Shown one piece after another: positions 48,995-58,326 of a DNA stretch of 64,000 bases (positions within the stretch are counted from its first letter, which is position 1; every line of letters begins with the position of its first letter). The DNA comes from Corynebacterium tuberculostearicum (GTDB lineage Bacteria > Actinomycetota > Actinomycetes > Mycobacteriales > Mycobacteriaceae), in NCBI RefSeq assembly GCF_016894265.1, contig NZ_CP069791.1, positions 1,426,001-1,490,000 of the forward strand, in the 5' to 3' direction. Position numbers and translations under genes: made by a program. A model generated the notes under the pieces. That model worked only from the letters and a program-made list of their open reading frames with translations. It ran no database searches and had not been told where the DNA came from.

Positions 48995-50476
48995 ATGACC
49001 GAATTTTCCCAGCACAATAACGACGATCTCCTCGCCCGCGCGTTCCGCGATAACGACGCCCCGGCCGTGCCAGACGCAACACCCACCACAGGTGACCTTG
49101 ACCTGGCAGAGCGTAACGCCTTCCGTCGCGTTACCCGTGAGACCACCATCCGCGCCGAAGACACCACCGATGGCTACGAGGTGGAGTACCGTAAGCTGCG
49201 CCTCGAGCGCGTCATTTTGGTCGGCGTGTGGACCGAAGGCACCGTGGCCGAAGTCGAAGCCACCATGGATGAGCTCGCGGCGCTGACCGAGACCGCCGGC
49301 GCCGAAGTCGTGGAGATGATCTACCAAAAGCGCGATAAGCCGGATTCCGGCACCTTCATCGGCTCCGGCAAGGTCAAGGAATTGCGCGACATCGTCGAGG
49401 CGACCGGCGCCGATACCGTGGTGTGCGATGGCGAGCTCAACCCCGGCCAGCTCACCGCTCTCGAGCGCGCGCTTAACACCAAGGTCATTGACCGCACGAT
49501 GCTCATCCTTGACATCTTTGCCCAGCACGCCAAGTCCAAAGAGGGCAAGGCGCAGGTCTCCTTGGCGCAGCTGGAATATCTCTATACCCATACCCGTGGT
49601 TGGGGCGGCAACCTTTCGCGCCAGGCGGGCGGCCGCGCCGGCTCCAACGGCGGCGTCGGCCTGCGTGGTCCCGGTGAGACCAAGATTGAGACGGACCGCC
49701 GCCGCATCCGCACGGAGATGGCCCGGCTGCGCAAGGAGCTGCGCGCTATGAAGACCGCCCGTGAGGTTAAGCGTTCCAAGCGCCAGCGCTCAACCATCGC
49801 GCAGATAGCCATAGCCGGCTACACCAACGCCGGAAAGTCTTCGCTCATTAACGCCATGACCGGCGCCGGCGTGCTGGTGGAGGACGCACTCTTTGCCACG
49901 TTGGACCCCACGACTCGCCGTGCCACGCTTGCCGACGGCCGCCAGGTCGTCTTCACCGACACCGTCGGCTTTGTCCGCCACTTGCCCACGCAGCTGGTCG
50001 AGGCGTTCAAATCCACCCTGGAGGAGGTGCTGGCCGCCGATATTATGTTGCACGTGGTCGATGGCTCTGACCCCTTCCCGCTCAAGCAGATTGAGGCCGT
50101 CAACCAGGTCATCTATGACATTGTCGCGGAAACCGGCGAGCAAGCACCGCCCGAAATTATTGTGATCAATAAGATCGACCAGGCCGACCCGCTAGTGCTC
50201 GCCGAGTTGCGTCACGTACTCGACCACGAGGACGTCGTCTACGTATCCGCGCGCACGGGCGAGGGAATTGACGAGCTTACTGCGCGCGTAGAGCTTTTCC
50301 TCAACTCCCGCGATAGCCACGTTAAACTGCAGGTTCCCTTCACCCGCGGCGATATTGTGGCGCGCGTACACGCCGAGGGCACGGTGCGCCACGAGGAATA
50401 TACGGCCGATGGCACGCTTGTCGACGTCCGCCTTCCCGCCCCCACCGCCCGCGAACTCGCCGAATTCATCGTGTAG
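48995..50476 (+). CDS. hflX: GTPase HflX
   Basis: 493 residues. The N-terminal HflX domain includes EYRKLRLERVILVGVW and SGKVKELRDIV; the glycine-rich linker is GGNLSRQAGGRAGSNGG; the GTPase has G1 GYTNAGKSS (about 275-283), G3 DTVGF and G4 NKIDQA. HflX splits stalled ribosomes. The ATG at 48995 has GAAAGG upstream. The order miaA-dapF-hflX matches mycobacteria. Confidence 0.94.
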   Translation: MTEFSQHNNDDLLARAFRDNDAPAVPDATPTTGDLDLAERNAFRRVTRETTIRAEDTTDGYEVEYRKLRLERVILVGVWTEGTVAEVEATMDELAALTETAGAEVVEMIYQKRDKPDSGTFIGSGKVKELRDIVEATGADTVVCDGELNPGQLTALERALNTKVIDRTMLILDIFAQHAKSKEGKAQVSLAQLEYLYTHTRGWGGNLSRQAGGRAGSNGGVGLRGPGETKIETDRRRIRTEMARLRKELRAMKTAREVKRSKRQRSTIAQIAIAGYTNAGKSSLINAMTGAGVLVEDALFATLDPTTRRATLADGRQVVFTDTVGFVRHLPTQLVEAFKSTLEEVLAADIMLHVVDGSDPFPLKQIEAVNQVIYDIVAETGEQAPPEIIVINKIDQADPLVLAELRHVLDHEDVVYVSARTGEGIDELTARVELFLNSRDSHVKLQVPFTRGDIVARVHAEGTVRHEEYTADGTLVDVRLPAPTARELAEFIV

Positions 50477-50519
50477 GAAGTTTCTTAAAACCGGCTCCGG
50501 TGATCCATAATTAAGGCTC

Positions 50520-51800
50520 GTGAGCTTAAAAGGTTGGACTGTCCACGGAGACGGTAAAAAGATTGCACCGGGCGCGGTCGTAGCGCCGGAAGAACGACTT
50601 AGTTGGGGCCGTACCATCGGCATCGGCATGCAGCACGTGGTAGCCATGTTCGGTGCCACGCTGTTGGTTCCTACCCTGACCGGATTCCCCGTCAATACGA
50701 CGCTGCTCTTTTCCGGCCTCGGAACCATTTTGTTCCTGCTTATCACCCGCAACCGGTTGCCGTCTTACCTCGGCTCTTCCTTTGCGTTTATCGCGCCGCT
50801 GTCGGCTTCGCAGCAGTACGGTATCGCCGCGCAAGCGGGCTCCATTTTGGTCACCGGCCTCGTCTTGGCCGCGGTGGGTGTGGCAGTCAAAATCGCCGGC
50901 CGCCGCGTGCTCGATGCCGTCATGCCGCCGGCCGTCACCGGTGCGATCGTGGCCCTCATTGGCCTGAACCTGGCGCCGAATGCGGCCGAGAACTTCGCCT
51001 CCCAGCCGCTCGTCGCCGCGGTGACGCTACTCGTCATCCTGCTGGCCACCGTCGCCGGCCGCGGTATGGTCTCGCGCCTGTCCATCCTGCTCGGTGTGGT
51101 CGTCGGCTGGATTTTCGCCGCGCTGACCGGCAACCTCGGCGATGACGCCGTGGCGGCCATCGATGCCGCCCCGTGGGTGGGCCTGCCGGAATTCCACGCG
51201 CCTTCTTTCAACGTCTCCGCCATTGCCGTGGCGCTTCCCGTGCTGGTGGTGCTTATCGCGGAAAACGTCGGCCACGTCAAAGCCGTCTCCGAGATGACAA
51301 AGCGCGATCTCGATGACCTGGCCGGTGACGCGCTGATCGCCGATGGCCTCGCGTCCACCCTTGCCGGTGGCTTTGGCGGCTCCGGTACCACGACCTACGC
51401 CGAAAATATCGGCGTGATGGCCGCAACCCGTGTATATTCCACCGCCGCCTATTGGGTAGCAGCCTTTACCGCCATCCTTTTGGCCTTCGTGCCGAAGTTT
51501 GGTGCGCTGATTTTCACCATCCCGACCGGCGTTCTGGGCGGCGCCTGCATCGTGCTGTATGGACTCATCGGCATGCTGGGTGTGCGCATCTGGATGGATA
51601 ATAAGGTTAATTTCAATAACCCGGTCAACCTGACTGCGGCCGCAGTGGCGCTTATCGCGGGCATCGGCAACCTGACCCTCACCGTGGGCGGGGTCTCTCT
51701 CGAGGGCATCGCGTGGGGCTCGGTAGGCATCATTGTGGCCTATCCGATAATGAAGAAGCTCTACGATTCCGTCGGCGAGGGGCACGGCGCCAAGTATTAA
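50520..51800 (+). CDS. Uracil/xanthine permease family transporter
   Basis: 426 residues, about 12-14 membrane segments. NCS2-family features: GMQHVVAMFGATLLVP near residue 40, the SSFAFIAPLSASQQYG segment near 90, and LIAENVGHVKAVSEMTKRDL with its substrate-binding Glu. This resembles UraA more than xanthine or urate carriers. GTG start at 50520; CATAAT lies 8 bases before. Likely nucleobase:H+ symporter. Confidence 0.88.
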   Translation: MSLKGWTVHGDGKKIAPGAVVAPEERLSWGRTIGIGMQHVVAMFGATLLVPTLTGFPVNTTLLFSGLGTILFLLITRNRLPSYLGSSFAFIAPLSASQQYGIAAQAGSILVTGLVLAAVGVAVKIAGRRVLDAVMPPAVTGAIVALIGLNLAPNAAENFASQPLVAAVTLLVILLATVAGRGMVSRLSILLGVVVGWIFAALTGNLGDDAVAAIDAAPWVGLPEFHAPSFNVSAIAVALPVLVVLIAENVGHVKAVSEMTKRDLDDLAGDALIADGLASTLAGGFGGSGTTTYAENIGVMAATRVYSTAAYWVAAFTAILLAFVPKFGALIFTIPTGVLGGACIVLYGLIGMLGVRIWMDNKVNFNNPVNLTAAAVALIAGIGNLTLTVGGVSLEGIAWGSVGIIVAYPIMKKLYDSVGEGHGAKY

Positions 51801-51931
51801 TTTTCCACCTGTGGATAACTGCCCGTCGCGCGACCGCGGCGGGCAGTGTTGTTGACGGGCCAACGCGGGTTATCCACAGCGAGCCGATATGCGGCTCGCG
51901 AAGGCGTGCGGGGGCTATTTTACTTAGCGGC

Positions 51932-52921
51932 ATGACCGCATTGAACGCATACTTAAACGCAGTGAACGCCGGCATGGACATTGTCGCCGCCGTTCAAGGG
52001 CTGAGCGATCGCGAGCTCATCGCGCGGGGCGCCTCCGACATCGCCGCGCGCGACCTGTTGCGTCTATGCGATACCTATTTCGGCCGGTGCGGCTTTGCTG
52101 CCAAACAGCGAGCGGCGCGGCAGACTAGGCATTCCCTCGACGTGCTACTGCTGATTGAAAAATACGCCTTGCGCTTGTCGACGCAGCGCGATGCCTGGAC
52201 CCTACGCACCGAACTGTGTGCCTTTCGCGGCAGCGCCACCGCCTTGGAAAAGCGTGCCCGCGCTTTGGTACGCGAGCTGCGACCGCGCCGCGCGCCCGAA
52301 AAGGGAGTGCGCATCACCCGCCGCTCCGGCGGCCCATGGTCACTGACCATTACCGGGGATTCGGCCGATGTGGCGGATATGCACGCTGCATTGGATGCCA
52401 ATAAGCCCCTGGAATCTGCCAAAGACCTCTTCTTTGGCAAGGCGGATGCGACGCGGGCGACGGTGACGACGCAGGTGGTTCTCACACTCGACGAGCTCGA
52501 CCGCGTAGTAGACGGAGACGGCGAGGAAATCACCCTCCAACTCACCAATGGCGCTCGAATCACCGGAGCGGAGCTTGTCGCGCGGACACTGAGCGACCAC
52601 GGCTATGTTACGCTCGTCCATCCCCACGAGGGGCCGGTCAACCTCTACCGCACCTCGCGCGTAGCCAACGACAAGCAGCGGCTCATGGCGGCTGCGGTCA
52701 ACCCGGTATGCCCGTGGGAGAGCTGTAACTACCCCGCCGACAAGTGCCAGATTCACCACCTCAAAGCGTGGAAGCATGGCGGCGAGACCAACGCTGCGAA
52801 CCTTGCGACCTGCTGTTCCTATCACAATGGCGTCAATGACGATGACCCCAACGCCCCGCCGCGCCGTGGCCGGCTAGCCCGCGTGCGCGGGCAGGTGACG
52901 TGGGTGCCACCGTGGGGATAG
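51932..52921 (+). CDS. HNH endonuclease-domain protein (DUF222/13E12-type layout)
   Basis: 329 residues. The C-terminal HNH motif is clear: CPWESCNYPADKCQIHHLKAWKHGG (zinc-binding Cys and paired His) and NLATCCSYHN. The N-terminal 200 residues are Arg-rich and helical, as in the DUF222-HNH (13E12) group common and multi-copy in actinobacteria. Target unknown. The gene stands alone between a permease and ptsH; such genes may be selfish or domesticated. ATG at 51932; no clear RBS. Confidence 0.78.
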   Translation: MTALNAYLNAVNAGMDIVAAVQGLSDRELIARGASDIAARDLLRLCDTYFGRCGFAAKQRAARQTRHSLDVLLLIEKYALRLSTQRDAWTLRTELCAFRGSATALEKRARALVRELRPRRAPEKGVRITRRSGGPWSLTITGDSADVADMHAALDANKPLESAKDLFFGKADATRATVTTQVVLTLDELDRVVDGDGEEITLQLTNGARITGAELVARTLSDHGYVTLVHPHEGPVNLYRTSRVANDKQRLMAAAVNPVCPWESCNYPADKCQIHHLKAWKHGGETNAANLATCCSYHNGVNDDDPNAPPRRGRLARVRGQVTWVPPWG

Positions 52922-52941
52922 GTGGCGTCGGCAAGCGAAAA

Positions 52942-52966
52942 GCTCCCCACCGCAAGGGCGGGGAGC
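52942..52966 (-). terminator. Terminator after ptsH
   Basis: GCTCCCC (52942-52948) pairs with GGGGAGC (52960-52966); on the minus strand the stem is followed by TTTT. Adjacent to it on the plus strand is a copy of the repeated GCGTCGGCAAGCG word (52925-52937). Confidence 0.65.
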
Positions 52967-52989
52967 CTAAAGTGGAACCGTTTTAGGAC

Positions 52990-53259
52990 TTAGGAAGCGT
53001 CCAGGTCCTTCTCGATGAGAGCAGCAATCTTTTCCACTGCTTCTTCGTTTTCGGAGGTGACGGTAACCTCATCGCCCTGTTCTGCGCCAAGAGCCATGAT
53101 CATCAGGGAAGAGGCCGCATCGGTCTCATCCTCATCATCATCGCCGACCAGGTTGAGGAAGATATCCTCATCGAACTCGCCGGCAGCGTCCGCGATAATA
53201 GATGCAGGACGTGCGTGCAGGCCTACAGAGGAGCCAACCTTTACAGTCTTGGAAGCCAT
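52990..53259 (-). CDS. ptsH: PTS phosphocarrier protein HPr
   Basis: 89 residues. His15 in SVGLHARPASI takes the phosphoryl group from enzyme I; the acidic region EDETDAASSLMIMALGA holds the usual Ser46-type site region. It is the last gene after ptsF with 54 bases between and its own AGAAAGGA RBS. It serves all PTS permeases of the cell. Confidence 0.97.
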   Translation of the reverse strand: MASKTVKVGSSVGLHARPASIIADAAGEFDEDIFLNLVGDDDEDETDAASSLMIMALGAEQGDEVTVTSENEEAVEKIAALIEKDLDAS

Positions 53260-53313
53260 CGAAAATATCCTTTCTTACGGGGATTTTTAGAATCCAGTGT
53301 ACGAGTGTTTGGT

Positions 53314-55440
53314 TTATGCTGCCACGTTCTGGGTGGCTTCTTCGGCGGCCCTGTTAGGCCAGAACTGCTTCATCGCCAGCACCGCCGCCGTCGAAACAAC
53401 CACGCCGGCCGCAATGGCCACGAGGTAGCCCCAGAACGGGTCGATGGCGAAGAAGACGAACACGCCGCCGTGCGGGGCACGGGAACCGACCGACAAGGCC
53501 ATCGAAATCGCGCCCGTCACCGCGCCACCGGCCATCATCGAAGGGATGACGCGGAACGGGTCGGCCGCCGCAAACGGGATGGCGCCCTCCGAAACGAAGG
53601 ACAGACCCAGCAGCCAGGCAGACTTGCCGTTCTCCTGCTCGGCCGGGGTAAACAGCGACTTGCGGATAAACGTAGCCAGCGACAGCGCAATTGGTGCGAC
53701 CATGCCGGACGCCATGACGGCGGCCATGATCTGCATGGAGGATTCGTCGCCGGTAGACAGCCCGGCCGTCGCGAAAAGGTAGGCCGCCTTATTGACTGGG
53801 CCGCCCAAGTCGAAGCACATCATCAGGCCAAGAATGATGCCCAGCAATACGGCCGAAGAGCCGGACATGGACGACAGCCAATTTTGCAGGCCCTCCATGA
53901 GGTTTGCCAGCGGTACGCCGAGTGCCAGGTACATGGCAAGACCGACAACCAACGAGGTCAGCAGCGGGATAATAACAACCGGCATGAGGGAGCCTAGCCA
54001 GCGCGGTACCTTCCAGTTGCCAATCCACATCGCGATGAAGCCTGCCAGCAGACCGGTAACCAGACCACCGATGAAGCCAGCGCCCAAGGTGACCGCGATC
54101 GCGCCGCCCGCGAAGCCTGGGGCGATGCCCGGACGGCCGGCGAGCGCGTAGGCGATGTAGCCCGACAGCGCGGCGACGATAAAGCCCACTGCTGCTTGGC
54201 CTATAGCGAAGAGAACTGCGCCAAGGTAGAGCAGCAGGCCGGAGCGCTCGAAGTGCATGAGTTCGCCGTCAATGGTCACGTCGTGGCCGGGGAGGTTGCC
54301 GAGCGAAAAGTCCGACGATAGTGCCTGCCAGCCGTTGGCCATATCGGCACCGCCGAAAAGGAAGCCGAGGGCAAGCAGCAGGCCGCCGGCCGCGACGAAC
54401 GGGACCATATAGGACACGCCGGTCATAATTGCCTGTTGGATGCGCTTGCCCCAACCGAGCGACTGACCTTCTTCTTCCGCATCGGCGCGGGTAGCAGTGC
54501 CAGAGACCTTGTGGGCGTGCGGGTTGTGAGCGGCAGCGACGGCCTTGTCGAGCATGGTGCCGGGCTCATTGATGGCGCGTTTGACGCCGGATTCGATTAC
54601 CGGCTTGCCGGCGAAGCGTTCGCGGTCGCGCACGCCGACGTCCGTGGCGAAGATGACCGCATCGGCCGCGTCGATCGTGGATTGGGAGACAGACTCATTA
54701 TTAGACGAGCCCTGCGTCTCAACGGTCAGAGATACGTCATCGCGCTCGGCCGCGGTTTGGGTGAGGGCGTCGGCCGCCATGTAGGTGTGGGCGATGCCGG
54801 TGGGGCAGGCGGTGATGGCCACGATGCGGGTGACATCGGCCGAAGGTTCTGCGTTGGTAGGGGTTGCGGCCGAGGACGCGGTGGCGGAGGAGCCGGCGGT
54901 GCCGGCGGCAGCGGCACCGGTTGCGGCAGTGCTGGCAGCAGCGCCCTGGGCGGCCGATTCCTCGGCTGGCTTCTTCTTCGGCTTTTCGGCGTTGACTACG
55001 TCCAGCACAAGCCGGACGATTTCTTCCTTGGTGGGGGCGTTGCGCAGGGACTCGAGGAAGTCCTTGCGTACTAGAGCGCGGGCCAACTTGGACAAAATCT
55101 TCAAGTGGGCTTTGCCACCGCCGGCCGGAGCAGCGATGAGGAAGACTAGCTGGGCGTCGCCGTCGGGGCCGGAGAAATCCACGCCGCGGCTCAGGCGGGC
55201 GAATGCGAGGGTGGGTTCGGTCACTGCCTCGGAGCGGCAGTGCGGGATGGCGACTCCGCCAGGGACGCCGGTACCGGCCTTGGCCTCGCGGTCGATGGCG
55301 GGCTGTGCCAAGCCGGCGATGTCGGTGGCTCGGCCGGTGTCATGGACCAGCGTGGCCAGGTTGGTAATTACGGAGTCAACGCTGTCGCCGAAGTCGGCGT
55401 CGAGCGCGACTAGGTCGGTAGTGATGAGGTCGGAAGCCAT
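53314..55440 (-). CDS. ptsF: Fructose PTS permease, IIABC components
   Basis: 708 residues with EIIA first (about 1-150, His in AIPHCRSEAV), an Ala/Gly/Thr-rich linker (about 155-200), EIIB (about 205-305, Cys in ITACPTGIAHTYMAADAL) and EIIC (about 330-700, eight to ten membrane segments). It imports fructose and phosphorylates it at C1; the product is used by FruK encoded just upstream. RBS AAGGAG before the ATG. Operon fruK-ptsF-(ptsH). Confidence 0.95.
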   Translation of the reverse strand: MASDLITTDLVALDADFGDSVDSVITNLATLVHDTGRATDIAGLAQPAIDREAKAGTGVPGGVAIPHCRSEAVTEPTLAFARLSRGVDFSGPDGDAQLVFLIAAPAGGGKAHLKILSKLARALVRKDFLESLRNAPTKEEIVRLVLDVVNAEKPKKKPAEESAAQGAAASTAATGAAAAGTAGSSATASSAATPTNAEPSADVTRIVAITACPTGIAHTYMAADALTQTAAERDDVSLTVETQGSSNNESVSQSTIDAADAVIFATDVGVRDRERFAGKPVIESGVKRAINEPGTMLDKAVAAAHNPHAHKVSGTATRADAEEEGQSLGWGKRIQQAIMTGVSYMVPFVAAGGLLLALGFLFGGADMANGWQALSSDFSLGNLPGHDVTIDGELMHFERSGLLLYLGAVLFAIGQAAVGFIVAALSGYIAYALAGRPGIAPGFAGGAIAVTLGAGFIGGLVTGLLAGFIAMWIGNWKVPRWLGSLMPVVIIPLLTSLVVGLAMYLALGVPLANLMEGLQNWLSSMSGSSAVLLGIILGLMMCFDLGGPVNKAAYLFATAGLSTGDESSMQIMAAVMASGMVAPIALSLATFIRKSLFTPAEQENGKSAWLLGLSFVSEGAIPFAAADPFRVIPSMMAGGAVTGAISMALSVGSRAPHGGVFVFFAIDPFWGYLVAIAAGVVVSTAAVLAMKQFWPNRAAEEATQNVAA

Positions 55441-55453
55441 GATTAGGCACTCC

Positions 55454-56419
55454 TTAGGCTAGCGAGTTTAGGGTGGTATGGGCGATATCGAGTTCTTCTG
55501 GGCGAGGGAATTGGGTGCCTTGTTTGGATGCAGCCGCAGTTCCGTAGGCCACCGACTGCGCCAGGCTATCGGCCGGCGACTTACCGGCGGTACGGCCGAG
55601 GAGATATCCAGCGAGCGCGGCGTCACCGGCGCCTACAGTGGATTTCACCGTTGCTGGCGGGGGAGTTGCAGCCCAAGCGCCGTCCGCGGTAACCAGCACC
55701 GCGCCGGCACCGCCAAGGGTGACGAGTACTTCTGCGATGCCCTGCTTGACGACGTCCCGGGCCGCCCGCACAACCCCCGCGTACTCGCCGCGTGCGGCCT
55801 GGTCTTCCAATTCACGGCCGTCGGTTCCGGTGAGCTGGCCGAGCTCTAGTCCGTTCGGCTTAATGAGATCAGGCGCAGCAGAATTGAGGTTTTCGCCAAT
55901 GGCCTGCATTGGGGCATCGGACGTATCGACGGCAATGCGAGCCTGTGGTGCGGCCGCGCGGACTGCGGAGATGAGGTCGCAATACCAATCGGTGTTGACG
56001 CCACGCGGCAGGGAGCCGGCTAGAACCACCCAGTCGGAGGCAAGGGCGCGGGCGGTGAGTTCGGAGGTAATGGCGCGGGAGTCGGCGTCGGAAAGCGCAG
56101 GGCCTGGACCGTTGACCTTGGTGGTGGTGCCATCAGGCTCTGTGATGGTGGTATTGACGCGAACTGCGCCGTTCATGGGGATTGCAGAGGAAGGCAGCCC
56201 GGCCGAGTGGATGAGATTTAGGAAAGAATCGGAGTCGTGGGCCGGGAAAAGAGCCAAGGAGTGCTCGCCAGCCAAGTGCACGGCATGGGTGACGTTTACA
56301 CCCTTGCCGCCAGCAACCTGTGTGACCTCGCTGGCACGGTGGACATCACCGGAGGTCAATGGCTCGCTGAGCACAAGGGTGGCGTCGATACTGGGATTAG
56401 GGGTCAGCGTGAGAATCAA
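55454..56419 (-). CDS. fruK: 1-phosphofructokinase
   Basis: 321 residues. PfkB family: the N-terminus ILTLTPNPSIDATL, VAGGKGVNVTHAV, and the ATP/anion-hole motif VGAGDAALAGYL with the catalytic Asp. It converts fructose 1-phosphate to fructose 1,6-bisphosphate. I start at TTG 56419 (LILTLTPNPS), preceded by GAAAGGG at a good distance; the longer frame from 56494 adds an unconserved stretch. It begins the minus-strand fru operon, divergent from ptsI. Confidence 0.93.
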   Translation of the reverse strand: MILTLTPNPSIDATLVLSEPLTSGDVHRASEVTQVAGGKGVNVTHAVHLAGEHSLALFPAHDSDSFLNLIHSAGLPSSAIPMNGAVRVNTTITEPDGTTTKVNGPGPALSDADSRAITSELTARALASDWVVLAGSLPRGVNTDWYCDLISAVRAAAPQARIAVDTSDAPMQAIGENLNSAAPDLIKPNGLELGQLTGTDGRELEDQAARGEYAGVVRAARDVVKQGIAEVLVTLGGAGAVLVTADGAWAATPPPATVKSTVGAGDAALAGYLLGRTAGKSPADSLAQSVAYGTAAASKQGTQFPRPEELDIAHTTLNSLA

Positions 56420-56616
56420 GTTGTCCCTTTCGCAGGTTGTATATTGGGGCCGAACGCCGTTGGAGAGAACCTCGCGGGCATGGCCCGCCCTCAATGTTGA
56501 TTCTTGTCCGATTGTGTCCGAAAGTCAACAGAATTTCTGTGGTATACATTGCTTTTCTATCCGATTTGTGGTGTTCTGGAAGTTAATAAACCGCTATCTT
56601 CGAAGGAAGTACGCTC
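56420..56616. promoter_or_regulatory. fruK-ptsI intergenic region with SugR-like direct repeats
   Basis: Two TGTCCGA direct repeats, 10 bp apart (56506-56512 and 56516-56522), lie between the divergent genes, and a related TCCGATTTGTGG occurs at 56561-56572 next to ptsI. The known C. glutamicum SugR motif is based on TGTCC(A/G)AA. TATACA near the fruK side and GGTATACATT (56542-56551) near the ptsI side are possible -10 boxes. The RBS GAAGGAAG precedes ptsI. Confidence 0.6.
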
Positions 56617-58305
56617 ATGGAAAACGCGTCTGAGTCCACAATCAAAGGAACCGGTGTCGTTGCCGGAGTCGCCTACGCCGAAGCCGTGTGGGTCCGCCCT
56701 CGCCCGGCCTTGCCTACCGAGGGAAGCATTGACCCAGAGCAAGCGAGCGATTCTGAGTACGACCGCTTCCTTGCGGCCGTAGATACTGTCGCTGGCCGCT
56801 TGGAGCAGCGGGCTGCTGCCGCGGAGGGCCAGGCTGCGGAAGTTCTGACCGCAACGGCCGGCATGGTCAAGGACCGTGGTTGGCATAAGGCGGTGCGCAA
56901 GAATATCCGCACCGGCCGGGATGCGGAATTCGCTACTGTCGGCGCCACCGATAAGTTTGTCACCATGTTCGAAGCCGCCGGCGGAGTGATGGCCGAGCGC
57001 ACTACTGACTTGAAGGACGTGCGAGACCGCGTTATTGCAGAGCTGCGCGGCGAGGACGAGCCGGGCCTGCCACTCGTCGACGGCGAGGCCGTTTTGTTCG
57101 CGGATGACTTGGCCCCGGCCGATACCGCGACGCTGGATACCAAGCACATCAAAGCCCTTGTTACCGAACTTGGTGGACCTACCAGCCATACGGCCATCAT
57201 CGCCCGTCAGTTGGATATTCCATGCATCGTTGCTGTGGGCGCCGCGCTGAGCGATATTGAAAGCGGCACGCTGGTATTCGTCGATGGTGCAGTGGGCGCC
57301 GTCACCCTTGGGGCCGACGAAGAGGCTTCCACAAAGGCCGTGGCTGAGTATCGCGAGCGTGCGGCACGCGTTGCCCAGTGGCGCGGCCCGGCTGAGACCA
57401 AGGACGGCCACCGTGTGCAGCTGCTTGCCAACGTCGCTGATGGCAACGCCGCCCGCATTGCTTCGGATTCGCAAGCAGAGGGTATCGGCCTGTACCGCAC
57501 GGAACTATCGTTCCTCTCGGCCAGTGAAGAGCCCAGCGTTGACGAGCAGGCAAAGATTTACGGCAAGGTTTTTAATGCCTTTCCTGAATCAAAGGTTGTC
57601 GTGCGTACGCTGGATGCCGGATCCGATAAACCTATCTCTTATGCCACGCTAAGCTCCGAGGAAAACCCAGCATTGGGTGTTCGTGGGCTGCGTATTGCAC
57701 GCGATAATGAGGCTCTGCTGACCCGCCAGCTGGATGCGATTGCGCAGGCGGCTGCGGCTCGCGATGACAAAGCATCTACCTGGGTGATGGCTCCTATGGT
57801 TGCCACCTCTACCGAGGCCCAGTGGTTTGCTAGCCTGTGCCGCGAGCGCGGCCTGACTGCCGGCGCCATGATTGAGGTTCCGGCCGCAGCGCTTATGGCG
57901 GATAAAATCATGCCGCACCTTGATTTCGTGTCCATCGGCACCAATGACCTGACTCAGTACACGATGGCTGCGGACCGCCTGTCGCCACAGCTGGCCTACC
58001 TGACCGACCCGTGGCAGCCGGCTGTGCTGCGGCTCATTCAGCACACCTGCATCGTGGGCCAGGCCAATAACGTTGCGGTAGGCGTGTGCGGTGAGGCGGC
58101 AGCCGACCCGATGTTGGCCTGCGTGCTTACCGGCTTGGGCGTAAATTCGCTATCCGCAGCGTCGACCGCAGTTGCGGGCGTCGGCGCGCAGCTGGCAGAG
58201 GTTACCCTGGAACAGTGCCAGCAGCTTTCCGAGGTGGCGCTGGATGCGGAAAGCCCTGACGCTGCCCGTACCGCAGTGGTCGAGCGCATGGAGTCCTTCG
58301 CCTAA
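56617..58305 (+). CDS. ptsI: PTS enzyme I
   Basis: 562 residues. It takes phosphate from PEP to HPr. The phosphorylated His is in GGPTSHTAIIARQLDIPC near residue 190; the PEP-binding C-domain has IGLYRTELSFL, GANALGVRG-like ENPALGVRGLR, and GVCGEAAADP with its Cys. It is divergent from fruK and convergent with sugR. A 9-bp hairpin (58294-58302 with 58310-58318) carries its stop codon in the loop. Confidence 0.96.
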   Translation: MENASESTIKGTGVVAGVAYAEAVWVRPRPALPTEGSIDPEQASDSEYDRFLAAVDTVAGRLEQRAAAAEGQAAEVLTATAGMVKDRGWHKAVRKNIRTGRDAEFATVGATDKFVTMFEAAGGVMAERTTDLKDVRDRVIAELRGEDEPGLPLVDGEAVLFADDLAPADTATLDTKHIKALVTELGGPTSHTAIIARQLDIPCIVAVGAALSDIESGTLVFVDGAVGAVTLGADEEASTKAVAEYRERAARVAQWRGPAETKDGHRVQLLANVADGNAARIASDSQAEGIGLYRTELSFLSASEEPSVDEQAKIYGKVFNAFPESKVVVRTLDAGSDKPISYATLSSEENPALGVRGLRIARDNEALLTRQLDAIAQAAAARDDKASTWVMAPMVATSTEAQWFASLCRERGLTAGAMIEVPAAALMADKIMPHLDFVSIGTNDLTQYTMAADRLSPQLAYLTDPWQPAVLRLIQHTCIVGQANNVAVGVCGEAAADPMLACVLTGLGVNSLSAASTAVAGVGAQLAEVTLEQCQQLSEVALDAESPDAARTAVVERMESFA

Positions 58306-58318
58306 AGTTGGCGAAGGA
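58294..58318. terminator. Hairpin at the ptsI stop codon
   Basis: TCCTTCGCC (58294-58302) pairs perfectly with GGCGAAGGA (58310-58318); the ptsI TAA lies in the loop. There is no T-run, so termination strength is doubtful. Confidence 0.4.
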
Positions 58319-58326
58319 TCGGGGGA

